DNA of 64,000 nt from Rathayibacter sp. VKM Ac-2754 (lineage in GTDB: Bacteria > Actinomycetota > Actinomycetes > Actinomycetales > Microbacteriaceae). A program made the position numbers and the translations under genes. Below the pieces are notes generated by a model, which saw nothing but the letters and a program-made list of their open reading frames with translations, did no database searches and was not told the origin of the DNA. Positions 25,470 through 34,069 of the stretch are shown here, in pieces. The DNA lies in the NCBI RefSeq assembly GCF_009807095.1, contig NZ_WUCC01000003.1, positions 1 through 64,000 of the forward strand, in the 5' to 3' direction. The stretch's first letter is position 1. Every line of letters starts with the position of its first letter.

Positions 25470-27686
25470 TCAGGAGCCTGCGCGGGTCCAGCTCCAGGAG
25501 CCGCCGGGCGCGTCGACGGCCACGTCGCCTCCCGATCGCGTCACCGTGAACACGGTCTCGGCGCCGGAGTCGTGCGCCACCACGCGCACCTCGGTCACTC
25601 CGTCGCCGCCCGGGAAGACCCGCAGCTCGAGCCCGTCGAGGTAGTCGTACTCGGCGACGTCGCTGCGCGCGCCGACCGGGATCACGGCGCCCTCGCGGAC
25701 GTAGAGCGGCAGCGAGTCGAAGCCGTGCACCTCGCGGCGCCACTCCCCCGTCGAGTCGATCGTCTCGCCGGTCCACCAGCTCGTCCAGCGCCCGCGCGGC
25801 AGGTAGAACTCGACCGAGCCGTCGGGGGTGAACACCGGAGCGACCAGCAGGTCGTGTCCGAGCATGTACTGCGTGTCGAGATGCGCCGCATTGCGGTCGT
25901 CCTCGAACTCGAGCGTCATCGGGCGCATGACGGGCGTGCCGACGCGCGCCGCCTCCGCCCCCGCCGCGAAGAGGTAGGGCATCAGCGAGAGCTTGAGCAT
26001 CGTGAAGCGGCGGGTGACCTCGACCGCCTCCTCGTCGAACGCCCACGGCACGCGCACCGAGGAGGAGCCGTGCAGTCGCGAGTGCGAGGAGAGCAGCCCG
26101 AAGGCGAGCCAGCGCTTGAACACGCCGGGGTCGGGCGTGCCCTCGAAACCGCCGATGTCGTGCGCCCAGAAGCCGAAGCCGCCGAGGGCGAGCGAGAGCC
26201 CGCCGCGCAGGGTCTCGGCCATCGACACGTAGGACGACGTGTTGTCGCCGCCCCAGTGCACGGGCAGCGCCTGGCCGCCGACGGTCGCGCTGCGGGCGAA
26301 GAGGGCCGCGCGGCCCTCGCCGAGCTCCTCGACCAGCACGTCGAAGACGGCCTTGTTGTAGAGCTGGGTGTACCAGTTGTGCATCGCCTCGGGGTCGGTG
26401 CCGTCGTGCCAGACCACGCCCTCGGAGGGGATGCGCTCGCCGAAGTCGGTCTTGAACGAGTCGACGCCCTGGCGCACGAGGACGCGCAGCTTGTCCTGGA
26501 ACCAGCGGGTCGCCTCCGGGTTCGTGAAGTCGATCAGCGCCATGCCCGCGACCCAGAGGTCCCACTGCCAGACGTCGCCGGAGGCGGTGTGCAGCAGGTA
26601 GCCCTTCTCGCGACCCTCCGTGAAGAGTGCCGAGGCCTGCGCGATGTAGGGGTTGATCCAGATGCAGGTGTGCAGGCCGCGCTCGTGCAGGCGGGCGAGG
26701 ATCCCCTCGGGATCCGGGAAGGTGCGCGGGTCCCACTCGAGGTCGGTCCACTGGAACTCGCGCATCCAGAAGCAGTCGAAGTGGAAGGCCGACAGCGGCA
26801 GCTCGCGCTCGGCGAAGCCGTCGATGAAGGAGTTGACGGTCTCCTCGTCGTAGCTGGTGGTGAAGCTGGTCGTGAGCCAGAGTCCGTAGGTCCAGGCGGG
26901 GACGACGGCGGGGCGGCCGGCGAGCCCGGTGTAGCGGCGCAGCACGTCCTTCTTCGTCGGGCCCTGGATGACCAGGTACTCCAGCGCCTCGCCGCCGACC
27001 GAGAACTGCACGCGCTCGACCGACTCCGAGCCGATCTCGAACGAGACCAGTCCCGGGTCGTTGACGAGCACGCCGTAGCCGCGGCTCGAGAGGTAGAAGG
27101 GGACGTTCTTGTAGGCCTGCTCGGAGGAGGTGCCACCGTCGGCGTTCCAGACGTCGACCGTCTGGCCGTTCTTGACGAAGGGGCCGAAGCGCTCGCCGAG
27201 ACCGTAGACGAGCTCGCCGACGCCGAGGTCGAGCTGCTCGTGCAGGTAGGCCTCGCCGTCGGGGCCGGTCAGGTAGCCCTGCGCCTTGTGGCCGGAGCCG
27301 GTGAGCCGGGTGCCGGTCGCGGTGTCCCAGAACTCGAGCGACCAGGGAGCGCCCTGCGCGAGGCGGACCTCGAGATCGCCCGTGCGGAGCACGCCGCCCG
27401 CCTCCGTGACGCTCGCCTCGCCGACGGAGCCGTCGACCAGATCGAAGCCGGGGCGCGTCGCGGTGCCGCGCCAGTGCTCGATGCGCACCTTCGCGACTCC
27501 CTCGGCGGGCGAGGAGACCGTCACGGTCAGCGTCGGGCGGTTGAGCACGTCGCCGCGGCCCTGGATCACCCTGGTCGGGGCGATCACCTCGAGCGTCGAG
27601 CCGTCGGTGCGGATGTCGTACGCCTCCTGCGCGAAGAGGGGCGTGAATCCTGCCCTCGTCTGCCAGAACCCGTCGGTGAACTTCAT
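25470..27686 (-). CDS. yicI: Alpha-xylosidase, glycoside hydrolase family 31 (YicI type)
   Basis: This 738-residue cytoplasmic GH31 enzyme removes alpha-linked xylose from short xylosides such as isoprimeverose, a xyloglucan fragment. The nucleophile is Asp414 in FKTDFGERIP and the acid/base is Asp481 in VHWGGDN. The residues that set xylosidase rather than glucosidase specificity in E. coli YicI are also present: Phe275, Cys305-Phe306 (FHFDCFWM), Trp343 and Lys412. There is no signal peptide, so substrate must be imported, most simply by the adjacent ABC transporter. The ATG at 27686 lies 105 bases after the permease stop codon. Confidence 0.95.
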   Translation of the reverse strand: MKFTDGFWQTRAGFTPLFAQEAYDIRTDGSTLEVIAPTRVIQGRGDVLNRPTLTVTVSSPAEGVAKVRIEHWRGTATRPGFDLVDGSVGEASVTEAGGVLRTGDLEVRLAQGAPWSLEFWDTATGTRLTGSGHKAQGYLTGPDGEAYLHEQLDLGVGELVYGLGERFGPFVKNGQTVDVWNADGGTSSEQAYKNVPFYLSSRGYGVLVNDPGLVSFEIGSESVERVQFSVGGEALEYLVIQGPTKKDVLRRYTGLAGRPAVVPAWTYGLWLTTSFTTSYDEETVNSFIDGFAERELPLSAFHFDCFWMREFQWTDLEWDPRTFPDPEGILARLHERGLHTCIWINPYIAQASALFTEGREKGYLLHTASGDVWQWDLWVAGMALIDFTNPEATRWFQDKLRVLVRQGVDSFKTDFGERIPSEGVVWHDGTDPEAMHNWYTQLYNKAVFDVLVEELGEGRAALFARSATVGGQALPVHWGGDNTSSYVSMAETLRGGLSLALGGFGFWAHDIGGFEGTPDPGVFKRWLAFGLLSSHSRLHGSSSVRVPWAFDEEAVEVTRRFTMLKLSLMPYLFAAGAEAARVGTPVMRPMTLEFEDDRNAAHLDTQYMLGHDLLVAPVFTPDGSVEFYLPRGRWTSWWTGETIDSTGEWRREVHGFDSLPLYVREGAVIPVGARSDVAEYDYLDGLELRVFPGGDGVTEVRVVAHDSGAETVFTVTRSGGDVAVDAPGGSWSWTRAGS

Positions 27687-27744
27687 GCGTGTGCCTTTCT
27701 GAGGGCGGTGGTGGCGCGTCGGAGCGCCTCACGGGAGAAGGAGG

Positions 27745-27779
27745 GCCGGGGTGCGGGCCACTTCGGCCCGCACCCCGGC
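27745..27779 (-). terminator. Hairpin between permease and alpha-xylosidase genes
   Basis: A perfect 15-bp stem, GCCGGGGTGCGGGCC with GGCCCGCACCCCGGC, and loop ACTTC. It lies 11 bases after the permease stop. It would limit read-through from the transporter operon into yicI or protect the transporter message. Confidence 0.75.
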
Positions 27780-27790
27780 GGAGGATCGCG

Positions 27791-28711
27791 CTACTTGACC
27801 GCGCCGGCGGTGATGCCGCGGGTCAGCGTGCGCTGGAAGATCAGGAAGAAGATCAGCGTCGGCAGCAGGCCCAGCAGGGCGCTCGCGCTGGTCGTCGTGA
27901 CGTCCATGATCTTGTCGCCCTGGAGGCTCGAGATGGCGATCGGCACGGTCTGCGTCGCGTCGCTCACGAGGAACACCAGCGGGATGAGGAACTCGTTCCA
28001 CGTCCAGATGAAGAAGAAGATCATCAGCACCGAGAGCGTCGGCCGCGAGATCGGCACGATCACGCGGGTGAGGACCTGCCACTTCGAGGCGCCGTCGAGA
28101 GCCGCGGCCTCGAGGATCTCCTTGGGGAAGGTGCCGTAGACGCTCGAGAGCAGGTAGGTGCCGAACGCCGACTGGATCACGGTGAAGATGATGATCACCG
28201 AGAGCTGGCTGTCGTAGATCCCGACCGCTTTGAACATGTAGTACAGCGGGTAGAGCAGTGCCTCCTGGGGCAGCATGTTCGCCAGCAGGAACAGGATGAT
28301 GATCCAGCTCCGGCCGCGGACGCGCCCGATCCCGATGGCGTAGGCGTTCAGCACCGACAGGGCGACCGCGAGGATGGCGACCGATCCCGAGATCAGGATG
28401 GAGTTGCCGAGCTTCTCGGGGAAGTTGACCCGCGACCAGAAGGTCGAGAGGCCGTCGAACGACAGGCCCGTCGGGAAGGCGAGCGGCCCGTTCGCCGAGT
28501 ACTCGGCCGGGGTCTTGAACGAGTTGAGCAGGATCAGCAGCACGGGGCTGATGATCGCGAGCCCGATCACGACGGCCACCATCAGGATCACCCAGTCGCC
28601 GACGGTGCGCTTGGTGGCGCCCTTCGACGCCTTGGGCGCCTTCCTCGGGGTGGTCAGATCGGTGTCCTCGGTGCCTGCCTGAGTGAGGGGCAGGGTCTCG
28701 ATGGCCGACAT
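27791..28711 (-). CDS. Carbohydrate ABC transporter permease, second subunit (MalG type)
   Basis: This 306-residue inner-membrane permease has six predicted membrane segments after a polar N-terminus. The EAA loop reads EAAALDGASKWQVLTRVIVPISRP, the coupling helix that contacts the ATPase. It is of the CUT1 family. Its ATG shares one base with the upstream permease's stop (TGATG at 28713-28709), so translation is coupled. A much longer frame running upstream through the next gene is a shadow. No ATPase gene is in the cluster. Confidence 0.94.
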   Translation of the reverse strand: MSAIETLPLTQAGTEDTDLTTPRKAPKASKGATKRTVGDWVILMVAVVIGLAIISPVLLILLNSFKTPAEYSANGPLAFPTGLSFDGLSTFWSRVNFPEKLGNSILISGSVAILAVALSVLNAYAIGIGRVRGRSWIIILFLLANMLPQEALLYPLYYMFKAVGIYDSQLSVIIIFTVIQSAFGTYLLSSVYGTFPKEILEAAALDGASKWQVLTRVIVPISRPTLSVLMIFFFIWTWNEFLIPLVFLVSDATQTVPIAISSLQGDKIMDVTTTSASALLGLLPTLIFFLIFQRTLTRGITAGAVK

Positions 28712-29673
28712 CAGCGGACTCCTTCGCTGCGCTCGACGCGCTCCTGGGCGCGGATGAACAGCACGGCCAGGATCACGATGACGATCGTGAGCGCGGTCGC
28801 GATGGTGGCGCCGTAGCCCACCTGCTGCTTCTGGAAGAACTCGGTGTAGGAGTAGTAGCTCGGCACGATCGTCGAATCGCCCGGACCGCCGCGGGTCAGC
28901 GCGTAGATCGGCCCGAAGACCTTCAGCGCCGCGATGGTGCAGGTCAGGGTGACCACGAACACCTCGGGGCGGATGATCGAGATGGTGATCCAGCGGAAGC
29001 GCTGGAACCAGTTGGCGCCGTCGAGCTCGGCGGCCTCGTACAGCTCGGGGTCGACGCGCTGGAGGGCGGCCATGAAGATGACGACCGGGTAGCCGAGCTG
29101 CACCCAGATCATGACGACCATGATCGAGAGCATCGCGGTGTCGGGCTTGCCGAGCCAGTCGTGCGCGAAGGAGCCGAGGCCCACGGCCTCGAGGATCGAG
29201 TTGAGCGCACCGTTGTCGGGCCGGAGGATCCAGCCGATCACGATGGCGGCGATGACCGTCGGCAGGATCTGCGGGAGGTAGTAGGTCGCGCGGAGGAAGC
29301 TGGCGATCCGGCCGCCGAACTTCTTGCCGACCAGGTCGAACAGGATCGCGGCGAGCAGCAGCCCCAGGATCGTCGGGACGATCACCATGGCGATGATCAT
29401 GTAGACGGAGTTGGCGAACGAGGTCCAGAACTGGTCGTCGCCCATCAGCTCGATCCAGTTGTCGAGGCCGATGAAGATCGGCGGCTTGATGCCGCGCCAC
29501 GAGGTGAAGCTGATGTACACGTTCCAGATCAGCGGGATCAGCACGATGAACAGGAACAGCACGAACCCGGGGATCAGGTAGAGCCAGTAGCCGCCGTTGC
29601 GCTTCTCGCGGGGGGCCTTCGCGGCCGGAGGCGGCGGAGCGCTCTCCGTGCGACGCGGGGCGGTCGTCGTCAT
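28711..29673 (-). CDS. Carbohydrate ABC transporter permease, first subunit (MalF type)
   Basis: This 320-residue CUT1 permease has a Pro-rich cytoplasmic N-terminus, a first membrane helix YWLYLIPGFVLFLFIVLIPL, and an EAA loop reading EAAELDGANWFQRFRWITISIIRP. It pairs with the overlapping downstream permease to form the translocation pore. The ATG at 29673 follows AAGGAGTACG. The binding-protein gene lies 309 bases upstream on the same strand, a gap holding a composite palindromic element rather than a promoter I can recognise. Confidence 0.94.
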   Translation of the reverse strand: MTTTAPRRTESAPPPPAAKAPREKRNGGYWLYLIPGFVLFLFIVLIPLIWNVYISFTSWRGIKPPIFIGLDNWIELMGDDQFWTSFANSVYMIIAMVIVPTILGLLLAAILFDLVGKKFGGRIASFLRATYYLPQILPTVIAAIVIGWILRPDNGALNSILEAVGLGSFAHDWLGKPDTAMLSIMVVMIWVQLGYPVVIFMAALQRVDPELYEAAELDGANWFQRFRWITISIIRPEVFVVTLTCTIAALKVFGPIYALTRGGPGDSTIVPSYYSYTEFFQKQQVGYGATIATALTIVIVILAVLFIRAQERVERSEGVR

Positions 29674-29734
29674 GTCGTACTCCTTGGGTCGTGCGGGGGT
29701 GGAGGAAATGGTCGGCGCTCGCCGCCAGCCCGAT

Positions 29735-29854
29735 GGTCGAGTAGCCCCGCAGGGGCGTATCGAGACCCACCAGCGTCAGCAGATCGGTGCTCAGAATCGG
29801 TCTTCTGACGGTGGTGGTTCTCGATACGCCCGCTACGCGGGCTACTCGATCAGC
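29735..29854. repeat. Composite palindromic element inside the xyloside-transporter operon
   Basis: A type 2 unit on the minus strand (29735-29766, stem GCCCC/GGGGC) and a type 1 unit on the plus strand (29817-29854, GCCCGC-tac-GCGGGC) flank a 50-base spacer. It is the same element as at 21673 but reversed. It separates the binding-protein gene from the permease genes. Confidence 0.87.
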
Positions 29855-29966
29855 AGGAAGGCGGGACGCTCGAAGGCGTTGATGCGACCCCATTGAGGGG
29901 TCGCCGTCACGTCGTCGAGGCTGCCGCGGCTATTCCGCGCGTGTGGGCGCGGGGCTGGCCGCCGTG

Positions 29967-29988
29967 AAGTGACGCTGTCGCGTCACTT
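29967..29988 (-). terminator. Stem-loop over the binding-protein stop codon
   Basis: A perfect 9-bp stem, AAGTGACGC paired with GCGTCACTT, with loop TGTC. The TGA of the binding-protein gene lies in the stem. Such hairpins commonly keep binding-protein message more abundant than the permease message. Confidence 0.65.
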
Positions 29989-31359
29989 GATATCGGCCAC
30001 CCCGTCGTCGTACTTCTCCTGGAGCTCGGAGAGCATGTCCGACTCGTCGACGGAGCCGTTGATGAGCTCCTGGGTCGCCGCGACGAGGTCGTCGTAGAAG
30101 GTCGCGGTCGGCCAGTCGGGGTAGAAGGAGAGCTGGTCGCCGTCGACGACCGTCTTCCACTGCGACAGCAGCTCCTTGCTCTTCTCATCCGTGATGGCGG
30201 CCTCGTCGACGACCAGCGGGATGCCTCCGTTGTTGCCGATCAGGTTCTGGATCTCGGGGCGCATCGTGATGTCGATCCACTTGTAGGCGAGGTCCTTGTT
30301 CTTCGCCGTCTCGGGGATGACCCAGTGGTTGCCCGCCGAGCCCATCGTGAACTCGGCGCCCGGGAACAGGAAGGTGTTCCACTCGAAGCCCGTGATCTCG
30401 GTCTTGAAGCGGCCGAACCACCACGAGCCCGAGAAGAAGATCGGGTACTCGCCCGAGATGAACGCGGTGCCCGCGTCCTCGGCCTTGAGCCCGGAGGCGT
30501 CGGCCGAGAAGTAGCCCTTGTCGACGAAGGTCTTGAGCTGCTCCGCGGCGTACGTCCACGCCGCGTCCTGGAAGTCGACCTCGCCGGTGTAGGTCTGGTA
30601 GTCGGTGATCCAGGAGCGATCGGCCTTCAGCAGCGCGAGCTGGTAGAAGAGCTGCTGCAGCGGGTACTCGGCGCCGGCCTCGGCCAGCGGAGTGATGCCC
30701 TTGGCGACGAAGGCGTCGAGCACGGCGATGAACTCGTCGTAGCTGGTCGGCACCTCGAGGCCATTCGCGGCGAAGGCGTCCTCGTTGTAGTAGACGAAGG
30801 TGAACTCGCCGTAGTTGGGGATGCCGTACCAGGAGCCGGAGCCCATGATGCCCTTGTCGTCGTACTTGGCGGTGGTCTGCAGGGCGCCGGGGATCAGCTT
30901 GTCCCAGCCGTAGAACTCCACCGCCTCGTCGAGGTTGGTGAGCAGGCCCTGGCTCGAGAGCAGTCCGCTGGTCGCGTTGCCCTTGTTGTACTCGACGACG
31001 TCGGGGGCCGAGTTGGAGTTGAAGATCTGGCTGGCGCCGGTGCGGAGCTGCTCGAAGGCCTTGAACTCGTAGGCGATCTCGGCTCCGGTCTCCTTCGTGA
31101 AGATGTCGCGGGCGGCGAGCCACGCGATGCCGCGGTCGCTGTCGGGAGTCTCGAAGTCCCACATGGTGAGGGTGCGGCCGGCACCGTCGACGGTGGTGGC
31201 GAGGGCGTCGGAGCCGGCGTCGGAGCCGCCTCCGGAGCAGGCGGCGAGCGCGAACATCGCGCTGATGCCGACACCGCCGGCGATCAGGCCGCGGCGGCTG
31301 AGGGAGCCGACCGTTGACGCGCTGGGGCGGTGGAAGGCGGTGCTGGAACGAAGCGACAT
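29983..31359 (-). CDS. Extracellular solute-binding lipoprotein (CUT1 sugar transporter)
   Basis: This 458-residue binding protein delivers sugar to the two permeases downstream. The N-terminus has twin arginines (LSRRGLIAGGVGIS) and a lipobox ending AMFALAAC, so it is probably Tat-exported and lipid-anchored. The mature part, beginning TLTMWDFETPDSDRG, is a family 1 binding protein. Location beside alpha-xylosidase and xylAB suggests xylosides or xylo-oligosaccharides as ligand (inference). The ATG follows AAAGGAG. A LacI-type operator lies 86 bases upstream (31445-31458). Confidence 0.93.
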   Translation of the reverse strand: MSLRSSTAFHRPSASTVGSLSRRGLIAGGVGISAMFALAACSGGGSDAGSDALATTVDGAGRTLTMWDFETPDSDRGIAWLAARDIFTKETGAEIAYEFKAFEQLRTGASQIFNSNSAPDVVEYNKGNATSGLLSSQGLLTNLDEAVEFYGWDKLIPGALQTTAKYDDKGIMGSGSWYGIPNYGEFTFVYYNEDAFAANGLEVPTSYDEFIAVLDAFVAKGITPLAEAGAEYPLQQLFYQLALLKADRSWITDYQTYTGEVDFQDAAWTYAAEQLKTFVDKGYFSADASGLKAEDAGTAFISGEYPIFFSGSWWFGRFKTEITGFEWNTFLFPGAEFTMGSAGNHWVIPETAKNKDLAYKWIDITMRPEIQNLIGNNGGIPLVVDEAAITDEKSKELLSQWKTVVDGDQLSFYPDWPTATFYDDLVAATQELINGSVDESDMLSELQEKYDDGVADIK

Positions 31360-31444
31360 TGCGGGTGTTCTCCTTTGAATGGGTGCCGCGTGGCTGTGGC
31401 GGGTGGTGCGGGGGTGGAGCGCTCTCTCACGGGCGGGGGAGGCT

Positions 31445-31458
31445 TCGAAGCGTTTCGA
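31445..31458. promoter_or_regulatory. LacI-type operator before the binding-protein gene
   Basis: TCGAAGCGTTTCGA differs at one base from the perfect palindrome at 32566. It lies between the lacI stop and the binding-protein start, in a position to control the transporter operon. Confidence 0.75.
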
Positions 31459-31494
31459 CGATGAGGATGGATCGAGGAGCGGGAGGAGGGCGGG

Positions 31495-32523
31495 TCAGGA
31501 GGCGATCGGCGCGAGAGCGCCGGCCGCAGCGAGCGCGACGGAGCCGCGGTCGACGTAGTGGGGCGGGAGCAGCTCGACGCCGACCGTCCGGCCGGAGTCG
31601 ATCTGCTGCAGGGTCCGGGCGACGGCCGCGCGGCACATCGCCTCCAGGGGAAGGGGGATCGAGCTGACCGGGACGGGGAGCGCCGCGCCGTCGTAGCTCG
31701 CGCAGGCGGCGAGGACGGAGAGGTCGCCGGGCACGCTCAGACCGCGCTCGAGGACGCGCTCGAGGACCGCCTCCGCCACGGGCTCGTTGCAGTGCAGGAC
31801 GAGAGCGGTGGGGCCGGCCGCGAGGACGGCGTCGGTCGCCGACACGGCGCTGCCGCGGCCGAGGTGCGGGCGCTCCACCACGAGCTCGAGGCCGAGGGCG
31901 GTGCACTCGCTCCGGAACGCGTCGTCGTAGCGGCGCACGAAGCCTGCGTTGCGGTCGGTGTACGACTGCGGGTGCTCGATCAGCGCGATCGAGCGGTGGC
32001 CGTGCTCGGCGAGGGTGCGGACGCTCTGCCGGGCGGCCTCGGCGAAGTCGAGGTCGACGCAGGCGAGATCGTGCGCGTCGGAGGGGACGCCGATGAACGT
32101 CGCCGGCACCCCCGCTTCGCGGATGAGCGTCGCGCGCTGGTCGTCGTCGTCGACGCCCATCAGGACGATGCCGTCGACGAGGGAGGAGGACGACACGCGT
32201 CCGATCCCGCTCGAGGCCTCGTCGGTGACGAGCAGGAGGACGTCGTAGTCGGACTCGCGAGCGCGCTCGAGCACCTCGGTGACGAAGCGCATGTGCGTCG
32301 GGAGGTGCAGCTCGCCTCGCATCGGCGCCGAGAGCGCCAAAATGTGGGTCCGCGCTCCGGCGAGCATCCGGGCGCCGGCGTGCGGTCGGTAGTCGAGCTG
32401 ACGGACCGCGTCCTCGACCCGCTGACGCGTGGTGGCGGCGATGGAGCGCTTGCCCGACAGGGCGTAGGAGACGGTGCTGATCGAGACCCCGGCGGCGCGG
32501 GCCACGTCGTGGATGGTCGCCAT
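31495..32523 (-). CDS. LacI family regulator of the xylose/xyloside locus
   Basis: The 342-residue LacI protein has the helix-turn-helix [34 protein letters not shown], then a hinge helix ([14 protein letters not shown]) and a periplasmic-binding-like effector domain. It lies between the binding-protein gene and the divergent xylA. Three copies of a TCGAANCGNTTCGA-like site surround it (31445, 32566, 32611), two of them in the 228-base gap shared with xylA. It therefore very probably controls itself, xylA and the transporter. The inducer is unknown. The ATG follows GGAGGAACG. Confidence 0.94.
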   Translation of the reverse strand: MATIHDVARAAGVSISTVSYALSGKRSIAATTRQRVEDAVRQLDYRPHAGARMLAGARTHILALSAPMRGELHLPTHMRFVTEVLERARESDYDVLLLVTDEASSGIGRVSSSSLVDGIVLMGVDDDDQRATLIREAGVPATFIGVPSDAHDLACVDLDFAEAARQSVRTLAEHGHRSIALIEHPQSYTDRNAGFVRRYDDAFRSECTALGLELVVERPHLGRGSAVSATDAVLAAGPTALVLHCNEPVAEAVLERVLERGLSVPGDLSVLAACASYDGAALPVPVSSIPLPLEAMCRAAVARTLQQIDSGRTVGVELLPPHYVDRGSVALAAAGALAPIAS

Positions 32524-32565
32524 CGTTCCTCCTCCCGGACCTCGTCGTCGGTGCGGCCTGACGCT

Positions 32566-32579
32566 TCGAAGCGCTTCGA
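32566..32579. promoter_or_regulatory. LacI-type operator, perfect palindrome
   Basis: TCGAAGCGCTTCGA is a perfect 14-base palindrome 43 bases before the lacI start, with the central CG typical of LacI-family sites. Confidence 0.82.
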
Positions 32580-32610
32580 CCGATCGTGCTGCAGTGCACT
32601 GTACGCACAG

Positions 32611-32624
32611 TCGAAACGCTTCCG
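32611..32624. promoter_or_regulatory. LacI-type operator, degenerate copy
   Basis: TCGAAACGCTTCCG matches the palindrome at 32566 in 11 of 14 positions. It lies 45 bases from that site and 128 bases before xylA; two sites could allow looping or cooperative binding. Confidence 0.65.
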
Positions 32625-32702
32625 CAAGGAATTCGTCGGGCGACACCACATATCGACGCGGCCACTGCCGCCGTCATTGCGCCCGCCCGCGAGCAGCCGA
32701 TA

Positions 32703-32716
32703 TGTTGGGCGCAACA
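32703..32716. promoter_or_regulatory. Possible ROK/XylR operator before xylA
   Basis: TGTTGGGCGCAACA has 5-bp arms (TGTTG/CAACA) around a GGCG centre, reminiscent of the TTTGTT...AACAAA sites bound by ROK-type XylR. It lies 36 bases before the xylA ATG. Confidence 0.5.
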
Positions 32717-32751
32717 ACAATTCGGCGACGTCGCCGGAAAGGATCGGTTCC

Positions 32752-33942
32752 ATGTCTCTGACCCCCACCCGCGAGGACAAGTTCTCCTTCGGCCTCTGGA
32801 CCATCGGCTACAACGGGGCGGACCCGTTCGGCGGCCCGACCCGCCCGCCGCTCGACACCGTCCACGCGGTCGAGAAGCTGTCCGAGCTCGGCGCCTACGG
32901 CCTCACCTTCCACGACGACGACCTCTTCGCCTTCGGCTCGACCGACGCCGAGCGTCAGACCGAGATCGACCGCCTCAAGGGCGCGCTCGAGTCGACCGGC
33001 CTCATCGTGCCGATGGTCACCACCAACCTCTTCAGCGCCCCGGTCTTCAAGGACGGCGGCTTCACCTCGAACGACCGCGCCGTCCGCCGCTTCGCGCTGC
33101 GCAAGGTGCTCCGCAACCTCGACCTCGCCGCCGAGCTGGGCGCCAAGACCTTCGTGATGTGGGGCGGCCGCGAGGGCGCCGAGTACGACTCCGCCAAGGA
33201 CATCCGCTCTGCCCTCGAGCGCTACCGCGAGGCCGTCAACCTGCTCGGCGACTACGTCACCGACAAGGGCTACGACATCCGCTTCGCGATCGAGCCCAAG
33301 CCCAACGAGCCCCGCGGCGACATCCTGCTGCCGACCCTCGGCCACGCGATCGCGTTCATCGACTCGCTCGAGCGCCCCGAGCTGGTGGGTGTGAACCCCG
33401 AGACCGGCCACGAGCAGATGGCGGGCCTCAACTTCACCGCCGGCATCGCCCAGGCGCTGTACCACGGCAAGCTCTTCCACATCGATCTCAACGGTCAGCG
33501 CGGCATCAAGTACGACCAGGACCTCGTCTTCGGTCACGGCGACCTGCACAACGCGTTCTCGCTCGTCGACCTGCTCGAGAACGGCGGCCCCGGCGGCGTC
33601 CCCTCGTACGACGGCCCCCGCCACTTCGACTACAAGCCCTCGCGCACCGAGGACGAGACCGGCGTCTGGGACTCGGCCGCCGCGAACATGCGCACCTACC
33701 TGCTGCTCAAGGAGCGCGCCGCGGCCTTCCGCGCCGACCCCGAGGTGCAGGAGGCGCTCGAGTCCGCCAAGGTCCTCGAGCTCGCGCGGCCGACGCTGAA
33801 CGAGGGCGAGTCGTACGACGACCTGCTCGCCGACTCCGCGTCGTACGAGGACTTCGACACCGACGCCTACCTGGGCGGCAAGGGCTTCGGCTTCGTGCGG
33901 CTCCAGCAGCTGGCCACCGAGCACCTGCTCGGCGCCCGCTGA
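32752..33942 (+). CDS. xylA: Xylose isomerase
   Basis: Xylose isomerase converts D-xylose to D-xylulose. The 396-residue protein is the actinobacterial (group I) form, with TFHDDDLF carrying the catalytic His/Asp pair, [23 protein letters not shown] with the metal-binding Glu and catalytic Lys, ETGHEQMAG, and [22 protein letters not shown] with the metal-binding aspartates. The ATG at 32752 follows GGAAAGGA. It is divergent from lacI across a region with two LacI-type sites and a possible ROK site. xylB follows after a strong hairpin. Confidence 0.97.
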   Translation: MSLTPTREDKFSFGLWTIGYNGADPFGGPTRPPLDTVHAVEKLSELGAYGLTFHDDDLFAFGSTDAERQTEIDRLKGALESTGLIVPMVTTNLFSAPVFKDGGFTSNDRAVRRFALRKVLRNLDLAAELGAKTFVMWGGREGAEYDSAKDIRSALERYREAVNLLGDYVTDKGYDIRFAIEPKPNEPRGDILLPTLGHAIAFIDSLERPELVGVNPETGHEQMAGLNFTAGIAQALYHGKLFHIDLNGQRGIKYDQDLVFGHGDLHNAFSLVDLLENGGPGGVPSYDGPRHFDYKPSRTEDETGVWDSAAANMRTYLLLKERAAAFRADPEVQEALESAKVLELARPTLNEGESYDDLLADSASYEDFDTDAYLGGKGFGFVRLQQLATEHLLGAR

Positions 33943-33975
33943 CCCACTCCCCCGGGGCCGCTCCGGCCCCGCCCA

Positions 33976-34014
33976 CGGACGAGATCCCGCGCGCTTGGCG
34001 CGGGGTCTCGTCCG
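33976..34014 (+). terminator. Hairpin between xylA and xylB
   Basis: A 17-bp stem with a single G-T wobble (33976-33992 paired with 33998-34014) and loop GCTTG. There is no T-run. It probably reduces xylB expression relative to xylA or stabilises the xylA message. Confidence 0.75.
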
Positions 34015-34069
34015 TCCTCCTGTCTCCAGGCCGAGGCGATCCCTCCGCCCGTACGGAAAGGTGACGGCG

